DNA from: Muribaculaceae bacterium
Lineage (GTDB): Bacteria; Bacteroidota; Bacteroidia; Bacteroidales; Muribaculaceae
Assembly: GCA_029052265.1 (NCBI GenBank)
Contig: JAIDJJ010000259.1
Location: 1-14,798 of the forward strand
Direction of reading: 5' to 3'
DNA: 14,798 nt
Numbering within the stretch: position 1 is the stretch's first letter; each line of letters starts with the position of its first letter. Both the position numbers and the translations under genes were made by a program. Shown piece by piece: positions 1 to 7,882 of this stretch. Below the pieces are notes generated by a model. The model saw only the letters and a program-made list of their open reading frames with translations, was not told the origin of the DNA and searched no databases.

Positions 1-43
1 GCGCCCTCTTCAACTTTCAAAATCTGCACCAAAATCGCCGCCC

Positions 44-1360
44 CTACGGCCTCGAAATTTTAAGGAACGAGCTCTTAACCGAGAGCACCGTCCCTGTGCC
101 GACAATCACAAGACCTCCTAAAAGAATAATCCACATATAGAGGCTGTGGAGCCATCCAACATTCTTAAGGCCGGGTATCTTCATCGTGTGGAGAAAACGG
201 TAACAGATATATTGCATCTTCTGCTTGCTGTCAAGCACTCTGTAATAACCCTTCTCGTTCCAATAAACAGTGAAATTCTTTGTATCTGCCCTAAATCCTT
301 GTTTCGTGGATGTATTATAGTAAATATCGTCCCCTATAGGAGTAACATTCTCAACATGCTCGCCTGTCTGCCTCTGAATCACTGTTGTCATGAAATCCGG
401 AGAAAAATCAAGTGGAGCATCAGATGCTCTCACCACAGACGTTTCTTTCCCCTCTACGACATTCCATATGATTTGCGGAAAAGTAGTCAATGAGACCTGT
501 CCGAATTCCTCTGGAAGGGTGGAAATATCCACTTCAGTTTTACAAATTTTAAACCTCCCCTCTTCGGCAAGCGGACGTGATTTCATTATCCAGTCAGGAA
601 TATCGGCAAGCGACATCATACCGCTGAAAATAAACGCCAGCATGAACAAACCGAAAAATAATCCCCATGAATAATGCCATTGCCAGCTACGCTTCTTAAA
701 AAGATTAAGTTTCTTTTTCTTTATCAAAAACCTTATGGCAATAATTATTCCAAAAATCACTGAGATTGTCGATAATCCTGACATCCATATCACAACCGAA
801 CGCCATAGCTTCGCGTCTCTCCTTATCGGCGTGATATAGACATAATGAGGCAACGCGCCGACCCATGCCCATCTTCTTTGAGACAAAGAGGCATGTTGCA
901 GCACCTCCCCCGTGTGGGAAGATACATAAGTGAACGAATCGTCCTCACCGACAATCCTGTATATCGGGAGATGACGCATCAAGTTGTCAAACGGTATCCA
1001 TTTGTCAATATCCTGCAATGTATCCACCCTTTGGACAGTAGTGCCAAACGCGTCGGCTATTGACTCCAGATCACTGCTGTCGGGTACGTATCCCCCCAAT
1101 GTTTCGCCATCCACAGAAAGTTGGAGCCTCTTTCCTGAAAAAGAAAATTTACAATACCCTATCGTGTCAGGTGCGGTCTCCCAAAGAGATGAAAGAGTCG
1201 CCGGGTCAACCTTCTCTATAGGCATATATGCAGGCCGGAGGCGGGGAAATCCGTGATACATCATGACAATTCCCGAACAATACCACATAATAAACATGAG
1301 CGCAAGCGGGATGCCAAACCATTTATGGCATTGGTAAATAAATTTATAAACCTTCTTCAT
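44..1360 (-). CDS. PepSY-associated transmembrane protein (putative inner-membrane reductase, PiuB/FoxB-like)
   Basis: Protein of 438 residues if started at ATG 1358-1360. The frame stays open another 12 codons upstream, but only the chosen start begins with a normal basic n-region (MKKVYKFIYQCHKWFG) leading into the first helix. Four membrane helices are visible at about residues 16-36, 187-213, 229-253 and 404-427. A large periplasmic domain lies between helices 1 and 2 and a second between 3 and 4. Histidines placed at helix ends (H12, H229, H391, H405) are typical of PepSY_TM proteins, some of which are thought to bind heme and reduce ferric chelates. Residues 134-153 resemble a PepSY strand pair (YRIVGEDDSFTYVSSHTGEV). 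The gene lies 57 bases after the TonB-dependent receptor and is probably co-transcribed from the cobalamin-riboswitch promoter. The family call is firm; the substrate is not known, and reduction of an imported corrinoid, cobalt or iron complex is inference. Confidence 0.85.
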   Translation of the reverse strand: MKKVYKFIYQCHKWFGIPLALMFIMWYCSGIVMMYHGFPRLRPAYMPIEKVDPATLSSLWETAPDTIGYCKFSFSGKRLQLSVDGETLGGYVPDSSDLESIADAFGTTVQRVDTLQDIDKWIPFDNLMRHLPIYRIVGEDDSFTYVSSHTGEVLQHASLSQRRWAWVGALPHYVYITPIRRDAKLWRSVVIWMSGLSTISVIFGIIIAIRFLIKKKKLNLFKKRSWQWHYSWGLFFGLFMLAFIFSGMMSLADIPDWIMKSRPLAEEGRFKICKTEVDISTLPEEFGQVSLTTFPQIIWNVVEGKETSVVRASDAPLDFSPDFMTTVIQRQTGEHVENVTPIGDDIYYNTSTKQGFRADTKNFTVYWNEKGYYRVLDSKQKMQYICYRFLHTMKIPGLKNVGWLHSLYMWIILLGGLVIVGTGTVLSVKSSFLKISRP

Positions 1361-1379
1361 ACTAAAATCTGAAAAGCAA

Positions 1380-1412
1380 TAGGGGACGCACGCCATCTAC
1401 ATGCATCCCCTA
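1380..1412 (-). other. Intercistronic hairpin between receptor and PepSY gene
   Basis: An 11-base-pair stem (1380-1390 pairing with 1402-1412, one G-U wobble in the minus-strand RNA) with an 11-base loop fills most of the 57-base gap. The RNA after it reads UUGCUUUUC, a poor uridine tract, so it is more likely a partial attenuator or an mRNA-stabilising or processing element than a full terminator. It would let the receptor be made in excess over the membrane protein, which is inference. Confidence 0.5.
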
Positions 1413-1417
1413 ATCTA

Positions 1418-3733
1418 TTAAAATGAATAAGTCACACTCAATTTATAATTGATATCTTGTCCGGGAATCATCTGATTGCCCAGATTCGACACGTTATAAT
1501 GCCTATTGAACAGATTGTTGACAGTCGCCATGAATCCGACTCCATTTCTCATTCTGTAGCGCAATGAAAGGTCACAAAGAAGATAGGAATCAAGGGTTAT
1601 GCCATTGGTGAGGTTGGTGTATACCTTGTCCTGATATGTAAGCGAGACGGACGCACCAAACCCTTTAATCACTCCTGTACTTGACTCATAATCTCCTGTG
1701 ATGAAGAATTGATTCTTCGGAATATAGGTATAACGGTTTCCTCTGTCGGCATTCACCTGCACATAATCGTTTTTCGCGATTTTTCCCACACGCGGATCAG
1801 TGTATGCATATCCGGCACCTATCACGAAATCTCCGATAATGTAGTTGGCATCGATATCAAATCCTTGGGAATGCATTCTGCCCACCTGTCCGCGGATCTG
1901 TTTCGACACTCCGTCTTCCTCCACATTTCCTAAGGAAGTGACTACATTGTCCTTGTGGATATAGAAATATGAGCCGTTGAGCGACAAACCGTTCCAATCA
2001 TATTTTAACCCCACTTCAAATTGCCATCCTTTTTCGGGAGCAAACACCTCACCGCCGTTTTCGGGATAATAGCGGTTGCCGTTTTTATCAAGATAGATAT
2101 AGTTATCGTTGTAGACAGTGTTGTTAGGTTTGAAAAATGATCCTAAAGAGGTGTAGAGCGATAGTTCTTTCACCGGTTCGTAGACAGCTCCCACACGATA
2201 GGAAAAGGCATTGTTGACAATAGACTTATAGTCGTCAGATGCCGGTTTATCATAGTCTCGGTTGCCATCTTCAAGATATACCACCGCCGAGCGGTATTTG
2301 TAATAGTCATATCTGCCTGCAAGCATAAACTTGAACTGCTCGCATACATCCACCACGTCAGAGATGTAAACACCCTGCGAAAGACGGTCGCTTATGCTCA
2401 CCCTTCCCATTGTTGCCCAATATGCACCTCCTGAATAAGGATCGTAGGTAGGGAAAGTGTACGATTTGCCGGGACCATGGAGAGTGAACCCTCCGAATGA
2501 AGGTCGATGTAGATAATTCACGGAATAACCGGCAACATAATTGTTTTTCACTGATCCGATATTGAATTTTCCCGTCAGTTCCAATTGATTGTGATAGGAA
2601 TAGGCTATGTGATTGAAAGCAAGAGGATAGCTATTGGTCAGTTCATCAAGATTAATATACACCTTATTCCCCTTGTTTTCATAATAATGGGGATAGATCG
2701 GATCTTCGCTTGTGACATACGACAGCTCTTCCGTCGAAAGATAATTGATATTGTCATAACGGAACATCGCCACATCCCTGAGCTTGAAAGCATCGCTGAA
2801 GATATGCTCATAACGCACTTCTACATCCTGTGTACGATTGTTCAAGAAGTCGGATGCATTATTATAACGCGCCTTCCTTGGAAGGTTTGGCAGACTCGAA
2901 AATTTAGGAAGATATAGCGATCCGTCTGCGTTATAGATATCATTGGTCACCAACGGCGGGAGACCGGTATCAGTACCGTAACGGTCGTTTGAGAAATCAT
3001 AGATCAGTTGTAGAAAATCCTTGTCTGTAAACCATCCTGACACTGTTGCATAGGCGGTGAAGCGGCGTTCGAAATTGTCTCTCCATCCGTCACTGTTGCC
3101 TACGTTGACCGATGCATAATAATTGAAAGGACCGACAAGTTTTCCCGACATTCCTGCAAATCCGGTATAAGAATGCCAGGAGCCAACACTCAGTTTGGCA
3201 CGGAAATGGGTTTCACGCGTAGGCTGCATACGGGAAATGTTGATCACTCCTCCTACCACCGATTGACCGTAAAGTGCAGAAGCAGGACCTCGAAGAAGTT
3301 CTATTCGTTCCACATTGGAAAGATCGTGCATCGGCATAGAGGTGATAAACGATCTCTGGTCGGCGACCCCGTCGGTGGCTACAAGCTGACTGGAGAACCC
3401 TCGGATATAAAATTCCTGAAAGCCGCCATAGGTCGTGCGGTTTTTCACAGAGGGAAGAAAACGTGTTGCACTGGAAATGTCATTGATGTCGCGGTTCTCA
3501 AGCATCTTGCGGTCAACCTGTGTCATGTTGATCGGCAAATGCTTCTCATCGACATCGAAAGGGAGCATCTTCGTCTGTTGGATCTTATGCCCCACCACAT
3601 GAAAATCGTTTAGAGTAACGATACTGTCGTTGTCTTCCGGGCCCACACCGTCTTGAGCGAGGACCATACCGGAATGGACAGCAGGCACCGCCATCACCAG
3701 GAAAGCGGTACTTCTGAAAAATTTGTTGTTCAT
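1418..3733 (-). CDS. TonB-dependent outer-membrane receptor, siderophore-receptor type, under cobalamin riboswitch
   Basis: Protein of 771 residues from ATG 3731-3733. The frame runs open to 3913, but that extension crosses the riboswitch. The chosen Met is followed by a signal peptide (MNNKFFRSTAFLVMAVPAVH, cleavage probably after VLA at residue 26). A TonB-box-like stretch follows (about 37-46). The plug domain spans about residues 55-170, with the family hallmarks FYIRGF and VERIELLRGPASALYG and then GGVINI. The rest is a 22-strand barrel rich in aromatic strand ends, ending in TYSF with the terminal Phe needed for outer-membrane assembly. The plug and the length are closer to ferric-siderophore receptors than to classical BtuB, which is shorter. 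The leader is a cobalamin riboswitch, so expression should drop when B12 is plentiful, and the PepSY gene downstream is probably in the same unit. The ligand may be a corrinoid or a cobalt chelate rather than iron; that is inference. Confidence 0.93.
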   Translation of the reverse strand: MNNKFFRSTAFLVMAVPAVHSGMVLAQDGVGPEDNDSIVTLNDFHVVGHKIQQTKMLPFDVDEKHLPINMTQVDRKMLENRDINDISSATRFLPSVKNRTTYGGFQEFYIRGFSSQLVATDGVADQRSFITSMPMHDLSNVERIELLRGPASALYGQSVVGGVINISRMQPTRETHFRAKLSVGSWHSYTGFAGMSGKLVGPFNYYASVNVGNSDGWRDNFERRFTAYATVSGWFTDKDFLQLIYDFSNDRYGTDTGLPPLVTNDIYNADGSLYLPKFSSLPNLPRKARYNNASDFLNNRTQDVEVRYEHIFSDAFKLRDVAMFRYDNINYLSTEELSYVTSEDPIYPHYYENKGNKVYINLDELTNSYPLAFNHIAYSYHNQLELTGKFNIGSVKNNYVAGYSVNYLHRPSFGGFTLHGPGKSYTFPTYDPYSGGAYWATMGRVSISDRLSQGVYISDVVDVCEQFKFMLAGRYDYYKYRSAVVYLEDGNRDYDKPASDDYKSIVNNAFSYRVGAVYEPVKELSLYTSLGSFFKPNNTVYNDNYIYLDKNGNRYYPENGGEVFAPEKGWQFEVGLKYDWNGLSLNGSYFYIHKDNVVTSLGNVEEDGVSKQIRGQVGRMHSQGFDIDANYIIGDFVIGAGYAYTDPRVGKIAKNDYVQVNADRGNRYTYIPKNQFFITGDYESSTGVIKGFGASVSLTYQDKVYTNLTNGITLDSYLLCDLSLRYRMRNGVGFMATVNNLFNRHYNVSNLGNQMIPGQDINYKLSVTYSF

Positions 3734-3783
3734 AAATTTTTTAATAAAAACTTCATTAAGTCTTGTCAAATCCTTGTCGCGAG

Positions 3784-3840
3784 ACATGCCGGTTTTATTC
3801 TTGCCGACATGCCTCCGGAGTTTAAAGACTATCCCGGAGG
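3784..3840 (-). promoter_or_regulatory. Two back-to-back hairpins between riboswitch and receptor start (possible expression platform)
   Basis: In the minus-strand RNA a perfect 7-base-pair stem (3834-3840 with 3812-3818) is followed directly by a 9-base-pair stem with two wobbles (3804-3812 with 3784-3792). The two stems share base 3812, so they cannot both be complete. Neither is followed by a uridine tract. They lie between the aptamer and the start codon, where an expression platform would sit, but I cannot tell from sequence whether they act on transcription or translation. Confidence 0.4.
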
Positions 3841-3855
3841 TTAGTATCAATAGAT

Positions 3856-4023
3856 GAATCCGATAGGTCTCCTGACTTGGCTCCGGAAAGACGCCTTCCC
3901 ATGCCCGGGGCACAGTGGCATTGTTGCCTTTCCGTTTCGGTTAAGCCTTACAGTAGCGGGTACTGTCCCGGATTTTCACCGGGTTCCCTTTGCAACCCTC
4001 TCTTGGGATGCGTGATCGAATTC
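3856..4023 (-). promoter_or_regulatory. Cobalamin (AdoCbl-class) riboswitch
   Basis: All conserved blocks of the family are present on the minus strand. The core AAAGGGAACCCGGTG, AATCCGGGAC and CCCGCTACTGTAA lies within about 3948-3990. GCCACTGTG (about 3911-3919) is followed by GGGAAGGCG (3892-3900). The B12 box AGCCAAGTCAGGAGACCT is at 3865-3882. The ends close with a 9-base-pair P1 stem, 4015-4023 pairing with 3856-3864, containing one G-U wobble. The 5' edge of P1 falls where the upstream promoter should start transcription. The 3' end is 122 bases before the receptor start codon. These elements normally repress B12 or cobalt uptake and synthesis genes when the cofactor is bound. Confidence 0.95.
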
Positions 4024-4027
4024 GGCA

Positions 4028-4058
4028 CAAAATTATAAAACTTGATTCGCATTTCAAA
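4028..4058 (-). promoter_or_regulatory. Bacteroidetes-type promoter of the riboswitch-receptor transcript
   Basis: On the minus strand a perfect -7 element TAATTTTG (4028-4035) is preceded by TTTG (4055-4058) at 19 bases, the standard Bacteroidetes primary sigma-factor spacing. Transcription would begin near 4022, at the first base of the riboswitch P1 stem. That coincidence supports both calls. Confidence 0.8.
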
Positions 4059-4088
4059 AAATTTTTTAACTTTTACTCTTAAATTTAT

Positions 4089-4096
4089 TAATTTTG
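4089..4096 (+). promoter_or_regulatory. -7 element for the EamA permease gene
   Basis: TAATTTTG matches the TAnnTTTG consensus on the plus strand, 87 bases before the permease ATG. No TTTG is found at the -33 position, so the promoter is only half supported. It is divergent from the riboswitch promoter and lies outside the riboswitch, so the permease should not be under B12 control. The leader (about 4103-4183) can form an 8-base-pair hairpin (4118-4125 with 4146-4153, one wobble) of unknown meaning. Confidence 0.5.
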
Positions 4097-4183
4097 CACC
4101 CTAAATTATCAGGCTTGTCACGTAGTTTCACATATCAGGAATTTGCTGCGTGAAGCTGACCATTGGAAAGTTGTCACTTTGTT

Positions 4184-5107
4184 ATGAATATTGACAAATT
4201 AAAAGGACACGGCGCCATGATAGGTGCCGAATTTCTTTGGGGTGTAAGCGCCCCGTTGGGAAAAATGATTCTTGCGGGTGGAATGACCCCGCTCCTGCTC
4301 ACCGATTGCCGCATGATCGGCGCCGCTATCCTATTCTGGATAATATCTCTATTTACCAAGAATGAGAAGGTTACTCCGAAAGACCTTCTCAACATGTTTT
4401 TCGCAACCTTATTCGGCATAGTCATCAATCAATGCTGCTTCATTTGGGGCTTGAGCCTGACATCTCCTGTCAACGCTTCGATCATCACCACTTCCCTCCC
4501 TATATTGACAATGGTGCTCGCCGCCATTGTGCTTCATGAACCGGTCACCAAACTTAAAGTTGGCGGAGTGTTTCTTGGTGCGATCGGTGCCCTGATACTC
4601 ATAATCGGAAGTTCAACGGGAGAGACGGGGGGAGCGTCAGCAGGTGACCTGCTCGTGATCTGCGCCCAGTTGAGTTTCTCATGTTATCTGGTGTTTTTTA
4701 AGAAACTTATCGGCAAATACAGTCCTGTGACCCTGATGAAATGGATGTTTACATATGCAAGCATCTGCGTAATACCGTTCACATACGGCGAATGGATCAA
4801 TATGGATTGGGGGGCAGCCCCATCGATTGTGATCTGGGGTGCGATTGCATTTGTGGTGGGACCTACATTCCTGAGTTACCTTTTACTTCCCTTAGGACAA
4901 AAGAATCTTCGCCCCACCGTGACAGCGATGTATAACTACGTTCAACCGATTGTGGCGTCATTCGTGGCGGTATGGGCGGGCATCGGCAAATTCACTATCG
5001 CCAACGGCATAGCCATAGTCCTTGTATTCACCGGTGTCTTTCTCGTGACAAGGAGCAAAAGCCGGGCACAGATGCTCGCCGAATCTCCTGACAACAATCC
5101 CCGGTAA
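4184..5107 (+). CDS. EamA/DMT-superfamily permease (RhaT/YdcZ-like, ten membrane segments)
   Basis: Protein of 307 residues from ATG 4184. A TTG seven codons upstream is open in frame but gives a non-hydrophobic, unlikely extension. The chosen start gives the typical EamA opening (KGHGAMIGAEFLWGVSAPLG). Two EamA repeats are visible: the first runs to about residue 138, with the signature LTSPVNASIITTSLPILTMV, and the second runs from about 150 to the end, with LGQKNLRPTVTAMYNYVQPI. Each holds about five helices, and the C-terminus is short, basic and polar. The family includes exporters and importers of amino acids, nucleotides and other metabolites in the inner membrane; the substrate cannot be read from the sequence. 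The gene stands alone on the plus strand, between the divergent riboswitch promoter and the convergent chitinase gene. No terminator is visible in the 17-base gap to the chitinase stop, so the two transcripts probably overlap at their 3' ends. Confidence 0.9.
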   Translation: MNIDKLKGHGAMIGAEFLWGVSAPLGKMILAGGMTPLLLTDCRMIGAAILFWIISLFTKNEKVTPKDLLNMFFATLFGIVINQCCFIWGLSLTSPVNASIITTSLPILTMVLAAIVLHEPVTKLKVGGVFLGAIGALILIIGSSTGETGGASAGDLLVICAQLSFSCYLVFFKKLIGKYSPVTLMKWMFTYASICVIPFTYGEWINMDWGAAPSIVIWGAIAFVVGPTFLSYLLLPLGQKNLRPTVTAMYNYVQPIVASFVAVWAGIGKFTIANGIAIVLVFTGVFLVTRSKSRAQMLAESPDNNPR

Positions 5108-5124
5108 GGATATTCAGAATAATT

Positions 5125-6111
5125 TTATTTGAGGTGCTTCTTGAGGGTTTTGCGGAGGTCACCTTTGTCGGTGTCGCCCGCATAATCCCAGAACATCACC
5201 CCTCCAAGTCCATTTTGATTGACGTATTCACATTTCTTCTTCAATGATTCGGGATTATCGAAACATATAACCATCTCTCCCGACTCGTTGACCAGATAAG
5301 GCATACATGCAACCTCATCATACATCTCTTTCAATCCATCCGACACCTGTATATTGCGATAATCTATAAAATCGGGAAACTCCCCCTTTTTGCCATGTCC
5401 ATAAAATGGCACCCCCAATATAATCTTTTCAGCAGGAACCCCTGCCTCAATGTGAGCCCTCACCCCTTCATCGGCTGTCATCTCTCCGCTTAATTCCGAC
5501 CTGAACAATGCAGAATGATGATAGGGAGGACGGTTGAGATCGTATGCCATTATATTGACAAAATCCACATAAGGTATAATCGGTTTGAACTCATAAAAAC
5601 TTACAGTGGCGGGTGAAGCAAGTGTCAACAATTTATCATTCCCCAACGCAGTTCTCAGATCTTTCATAAGAAGAGTATAATTGTCTTTATCTGCCGGAGA
5701 ACTTGATATGCCGGCAATACTACTCCCCGGATATTCCCAATCAATGTCTATACCGTCGAGTCCATACTCATCAACCACACGTCTGCAATCCTCGGCAAAC
5801 GCCTTACGTTTCTCAGGATCAGCCGCCATCTCGCTGAAATTACCGCTCCCCCATCCTCCAACAGAAAGTTGCACCTCCAGCTTCCTGTTTTTCTTTTTAA
5901 GGTCGACAATCTGCCTTAGTCTGCTCTCATTGTCAATACGTATCCCATCGAAAGTATCTTTCACATGCCCGAATGCATAATTGATATTGGTCATGGATTT
6001 AGGATCGGGAATCACATCGCTCCATGAAGTGACATACCCCACAATCCGTTTCGCGCCGACACCTTGACAAAAAAACAGAGTCAATAAAATAATCAAAAAT
6101 TTAAATTTCAT
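5125..6111 (-). CDS. Secreted glycoside hydrolase family 18 (chitinase-like)
   Basis: Protein of 328 residues with a signal peptide (residues 1-20, cleavage probably after GVGA). C15 is not in a proper lipobox, so a periplasmic or secreted soluble enzyme is more likely than a lipoprotein. GH18 landmarks occur in order. The strand-3 motif SVGG is at 83-86. The catalytic DGIDIDWE is at 119-126, with D119, D122, D124 and proton donor E126 all intact. MAYD (188-191) lies in the substrate-assisted site, VPFYGHG at 234-240, and W308 in VMFWDY at the end of the barrel. The length is that of a bare catalytic barrel with no binding module. It should cleave beta-1,4-linked N-acetylglucosamine polymers such as chitin or related host or microbial glycans. 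An endo-N-acetylglucosaminidase role, also known in GH18, cannot be excluded. It has its own -7 promoter element just after the terminator of the neighbouring operon. Confidence 0.92.
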   Translation of the reverse strand: MKFKFLIILLTLFFCQGVGAKRIVGYVTSWSDVIPDPKSMTNINYAFGHVKDTFDGIRIDNESRLRQIVDLKKKNRKLEVQLSVGGWGSGNFSEMAADPEKRKAFAEDCRRVVDEYGLDGIDIDWEYPGSSIAGISSSPADKDNYTLLMKDLRTALGNDKLLTLASPATVSFYEFKPIIPYVDFVNIMAYDLNRPPYHHSALFRSELSGEMTADEGVRAHIEAGVPAEKIILGVPFYGHGKKGEFPDFIDYRNIQVSDGLKEMYDEVACMPYLVNESGEMVICFDNPESLKKKCEYVNQNGLGGVMFWDYAGDTDKGDLRKTLKKHLK

Positions 6112-6145
6112 GTTACGTAAGAATTAAGCATTTATAGAACAAACA

Positions 6146-6153
6146 CAAATTTA
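6146..6153 (-). promoter_or_regulatory. -7 element for the GH18 gene
   Basis: The minus strand reads TAAATTTG, matching TAnnTTTG, 34 bases before the GH18 start codon. No TTTG is visible at the -33 position, which falls inside the terminator hairpin. The element directly follows the terminator of the upstream operon, so the chitinase is probably an independent unit. Confidence 0.5.
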
Positions 6154-6206
6154 TTAAAAAAGTCGGATTTAAGGGTCGTCTACCCGTATAAATCCGACTT
6201 TTTTAA
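6154..6206 (-). terminator. Strong rho-independent terminator of the five-gene operon
   Basis: A perfect 18-base inverted repeat (6154-6171 and 6189-6206) encloses a further short stem (GGGT 6173-6176 with ACCC 6182-6185). The arms begin and end in A/T tracts, so the minus-strand RNA ends the stem in a uridine run. It starts 19 bases after the stop of the transglutaminase-like gene. The symmetry would also allow it to block transcripts from the other direction. Confidence 0.92.
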
Positions 6207-6224
6207 CAAATATAATTCCGAATG

Positions 6225-7874
6225 TTATTTCGGCAATGTGAGATCGATTTTAGGAACAGTAGACTCAAACTGAGGCATGCACTGTCCGGTGATGGATCCT
6301 ACATATGTAGGATCGGAAATATAGAATTTCTTCCCGTTATGTTCATAAGAAGTGCCGGTCACCTGATCCGGCAATGACACAGACGCACTTTCATGACCGG
6401 GGTAGAACAGCAGATGATTCTCCACCTCCAATGCATTCCAAAGCATATAGGTATAGAAAATAGCCCGGTCCTCGCAATCGTTCTTCGGATAATAAAGATT
6501 CTCCTCCAGGAAATAAGGCTTCTCAAATCCATGGAAGGCATCATCTGTGGCATAAGAGAATCCTGACTGCACAAACTGTAACAGTTCATTGGTGGCAGCC
6601 AAAAGATCCATCCCGCCCAACTGCTCCCGGACCTGGTTGACAAGATCTTTCCTTAGATTGCTGTCAAGTTCACTTTCCGCGAAATCTGCAGTATCCATCT
6701 GTGGATAACGGTAGACTATCGGCATAAGATTTTCATTGACAACCCCGGAGAGACGCAGCTTGCCATATTCCACGTCAAACCTGTGTTCTTTCATCGGAAG
6801 ATTCAACCCTTTTATCCTTAGATCAAACTTCTTCCCTTTTGACGCTACCTTCGGAAGGTCGCAAGTGGCGATGGGCGATCCCATGATGTTTACTCCCGGA
6901 GGAGCCATCACATAAAAACGTTCACCGCCCAATGTCATATAGACCTTACCGTAAAGTGTCTGTTGCGAGGGAATGAGAAGGACAGCATCTCCGGTCTTTG
7001 TCGAAAGAGCTATTCTGGCGTTATATCCCATATGCGACAGCAGATAATGCACCGCCGACATCTTCGGAGCGGAAGACGCCCCGGGAAATTTTGAATCCAT
7101 ATACGCACACAGGAACTCATATGCAAGATAGTCGTTGAGCCCCATATGCTCCATCTTTGGCTTGAGGGCATCAAGTGCTGCATCTGCCACGTCCTGTTCG
7201 TCAAGCAACTTCCAATTTCGTGCAAAATCAGCCGCGCTTCCCATCGACTGCATTATCTTGAAGTTCACTTGCGGGACAAGAATCTCCATCCCATAGAAAT
7301 TCACAGGATCTTTACCCGCGCGAGATTCCTCCGGCTTGGGAGCGGGTATCTCTTCCGGTTCATCCACAGGTGTCTCTTCCTGCGGCATGACTTTGCGTGG
7401 AATATCGGGGAGTGCCGCCAGAGCCGGAGCTCCCCCCAAATCCGGTCTCACCTTGAAAGTGGGAGGCACCTCTTTTCCAGCCTCGGGTGGAGTGATCGTC
7501 TTCGGGATATCGAACGGTGACTTCGGTTTCTCTTCCGGTTCATCCGCCTCTTCCGGTTTCACCTTCGACTCCGGAAGATCTGCAAGAACAGGCTTGGGAA
7601 GATCCACCGGAGCTGTCGACGGCTTATTGATTTTTACGTCAGGCACATCCATCGGCTTCGGTGCCGATGGCTTCTTCAGAGGTTCGAGGGGCTCATATTC
7701 GTGCCAGGTACCATTAAGGAAATCTGCGTAATGATCCAGAATCGTCTTGCGAAATTCCTGAAAATCATTTAGAATCCCTTGCCTGAACTCTTGAAAACTT
7801 TGGGGAGCCTGCGCATGTGCCGAAACTCCGCCGATCAAAGCTCCCGTCAATAAAATTTTTTTGATATCCATCAT
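6225..7874 (-). CDS. Exported proline-rich transglutaminase-like cysteine protease
   Basis: Protein of 549 residues; ATG 7874 is directly followed by a second ATG at 7871, and either could start it. The signal peptide ends at about residue 21-23 (AHAQA). Residues 27-61 form three 11-residue repeats (FQEFRQGILND, FQEFRKTILDH, YADFLNGTWHE). Residues 66-190 are a long linker rich in Pro, Lys and Glu. Residues 190-340 look like a degenerate transglutaminase-type fold. Residues 420-535 carry the intact triad: C467 in YPKNDCEDRAIFY, H494 in YPGHESASV and D521 in YISDPTY, as in bacterial transglutaminase-like cysteine peptidases. It should act in the periplasm as a protease or a cross-linking or amidase enzyme; the substrate is unknown. 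It is last in the operon, 8 bases after the DUF4384 gene and directly before the terminator. Confidence 0.85.
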   Translation of the reverse strand: MMDIKKILLTGALIGGVSAHAQAPQSFQEFRQGILNDFQEFRKTILDHYADFLNGTWHEYEPLEPLKKPSAPKPMDVPDVKINKPSTAPVDLPKPVLADLPESKVKPEEADEPEEKPKSPFDIPKTITPPEAGKEVPPTFKVRPDLGGAPALAALPDIPRKVMPQEETPVDEPEEIPAPKPEESRAGKDPVNFYGMEILVPQVNFKIMQSMGSAADFARNWKLLDEQDVADAALDALKPKMEHMGLNDYLAYEFLCAYMDSKFPGASSAPKMSAVHYLLSHMGYNARIALSTKTGDAVLLIPSQQTLYGKVYMTLGGERFYVMAPPGVNIMGSPIATCDLPKVASKGKKFDLRIKGLNLPMKEHRFDVEYGKLRLSGVVNENLMPIVYRYPQMDTADFAESELDSNLRKDLVNQVREQLGGMDLLAATNELLQFVQSGFSYATDDAFHGFEKPYFLEENLYYPKNDCEDRAIFYTYMLWNALEVENHLLFYPGHESASVSLPDQVTGTSYEHNGKKFYISDPTYVGSITGQCMPQFESTVPKIDLTLPK

Positions 7875-7882
7875 ATTCCTGT

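Noticed and set aside
1..43. Possible gene end or repeat at the left edge
   Set aside because: No start codon, domain or hairpin can be supported in 43 bases.
3734..3913. N-terminal extension of the receptor frame by 60 codons
   Set aside because: It runs through the riboswitch B12 box and both leader hairpins and would bury the signal peptide in the middle of the protein.
4163..4183. Upstream TTG start for the EamA permease
   Set aside because: It adds seven residues without family similarity; ATG 4184 gives the normal family N-terminus.
7336..7731. Plus-strand open frame rich in Gly and Ser
   Set aside because: It is the mirror of the proline-rich linker codons of the transglutaminase-like gene; the composition is explained by that.
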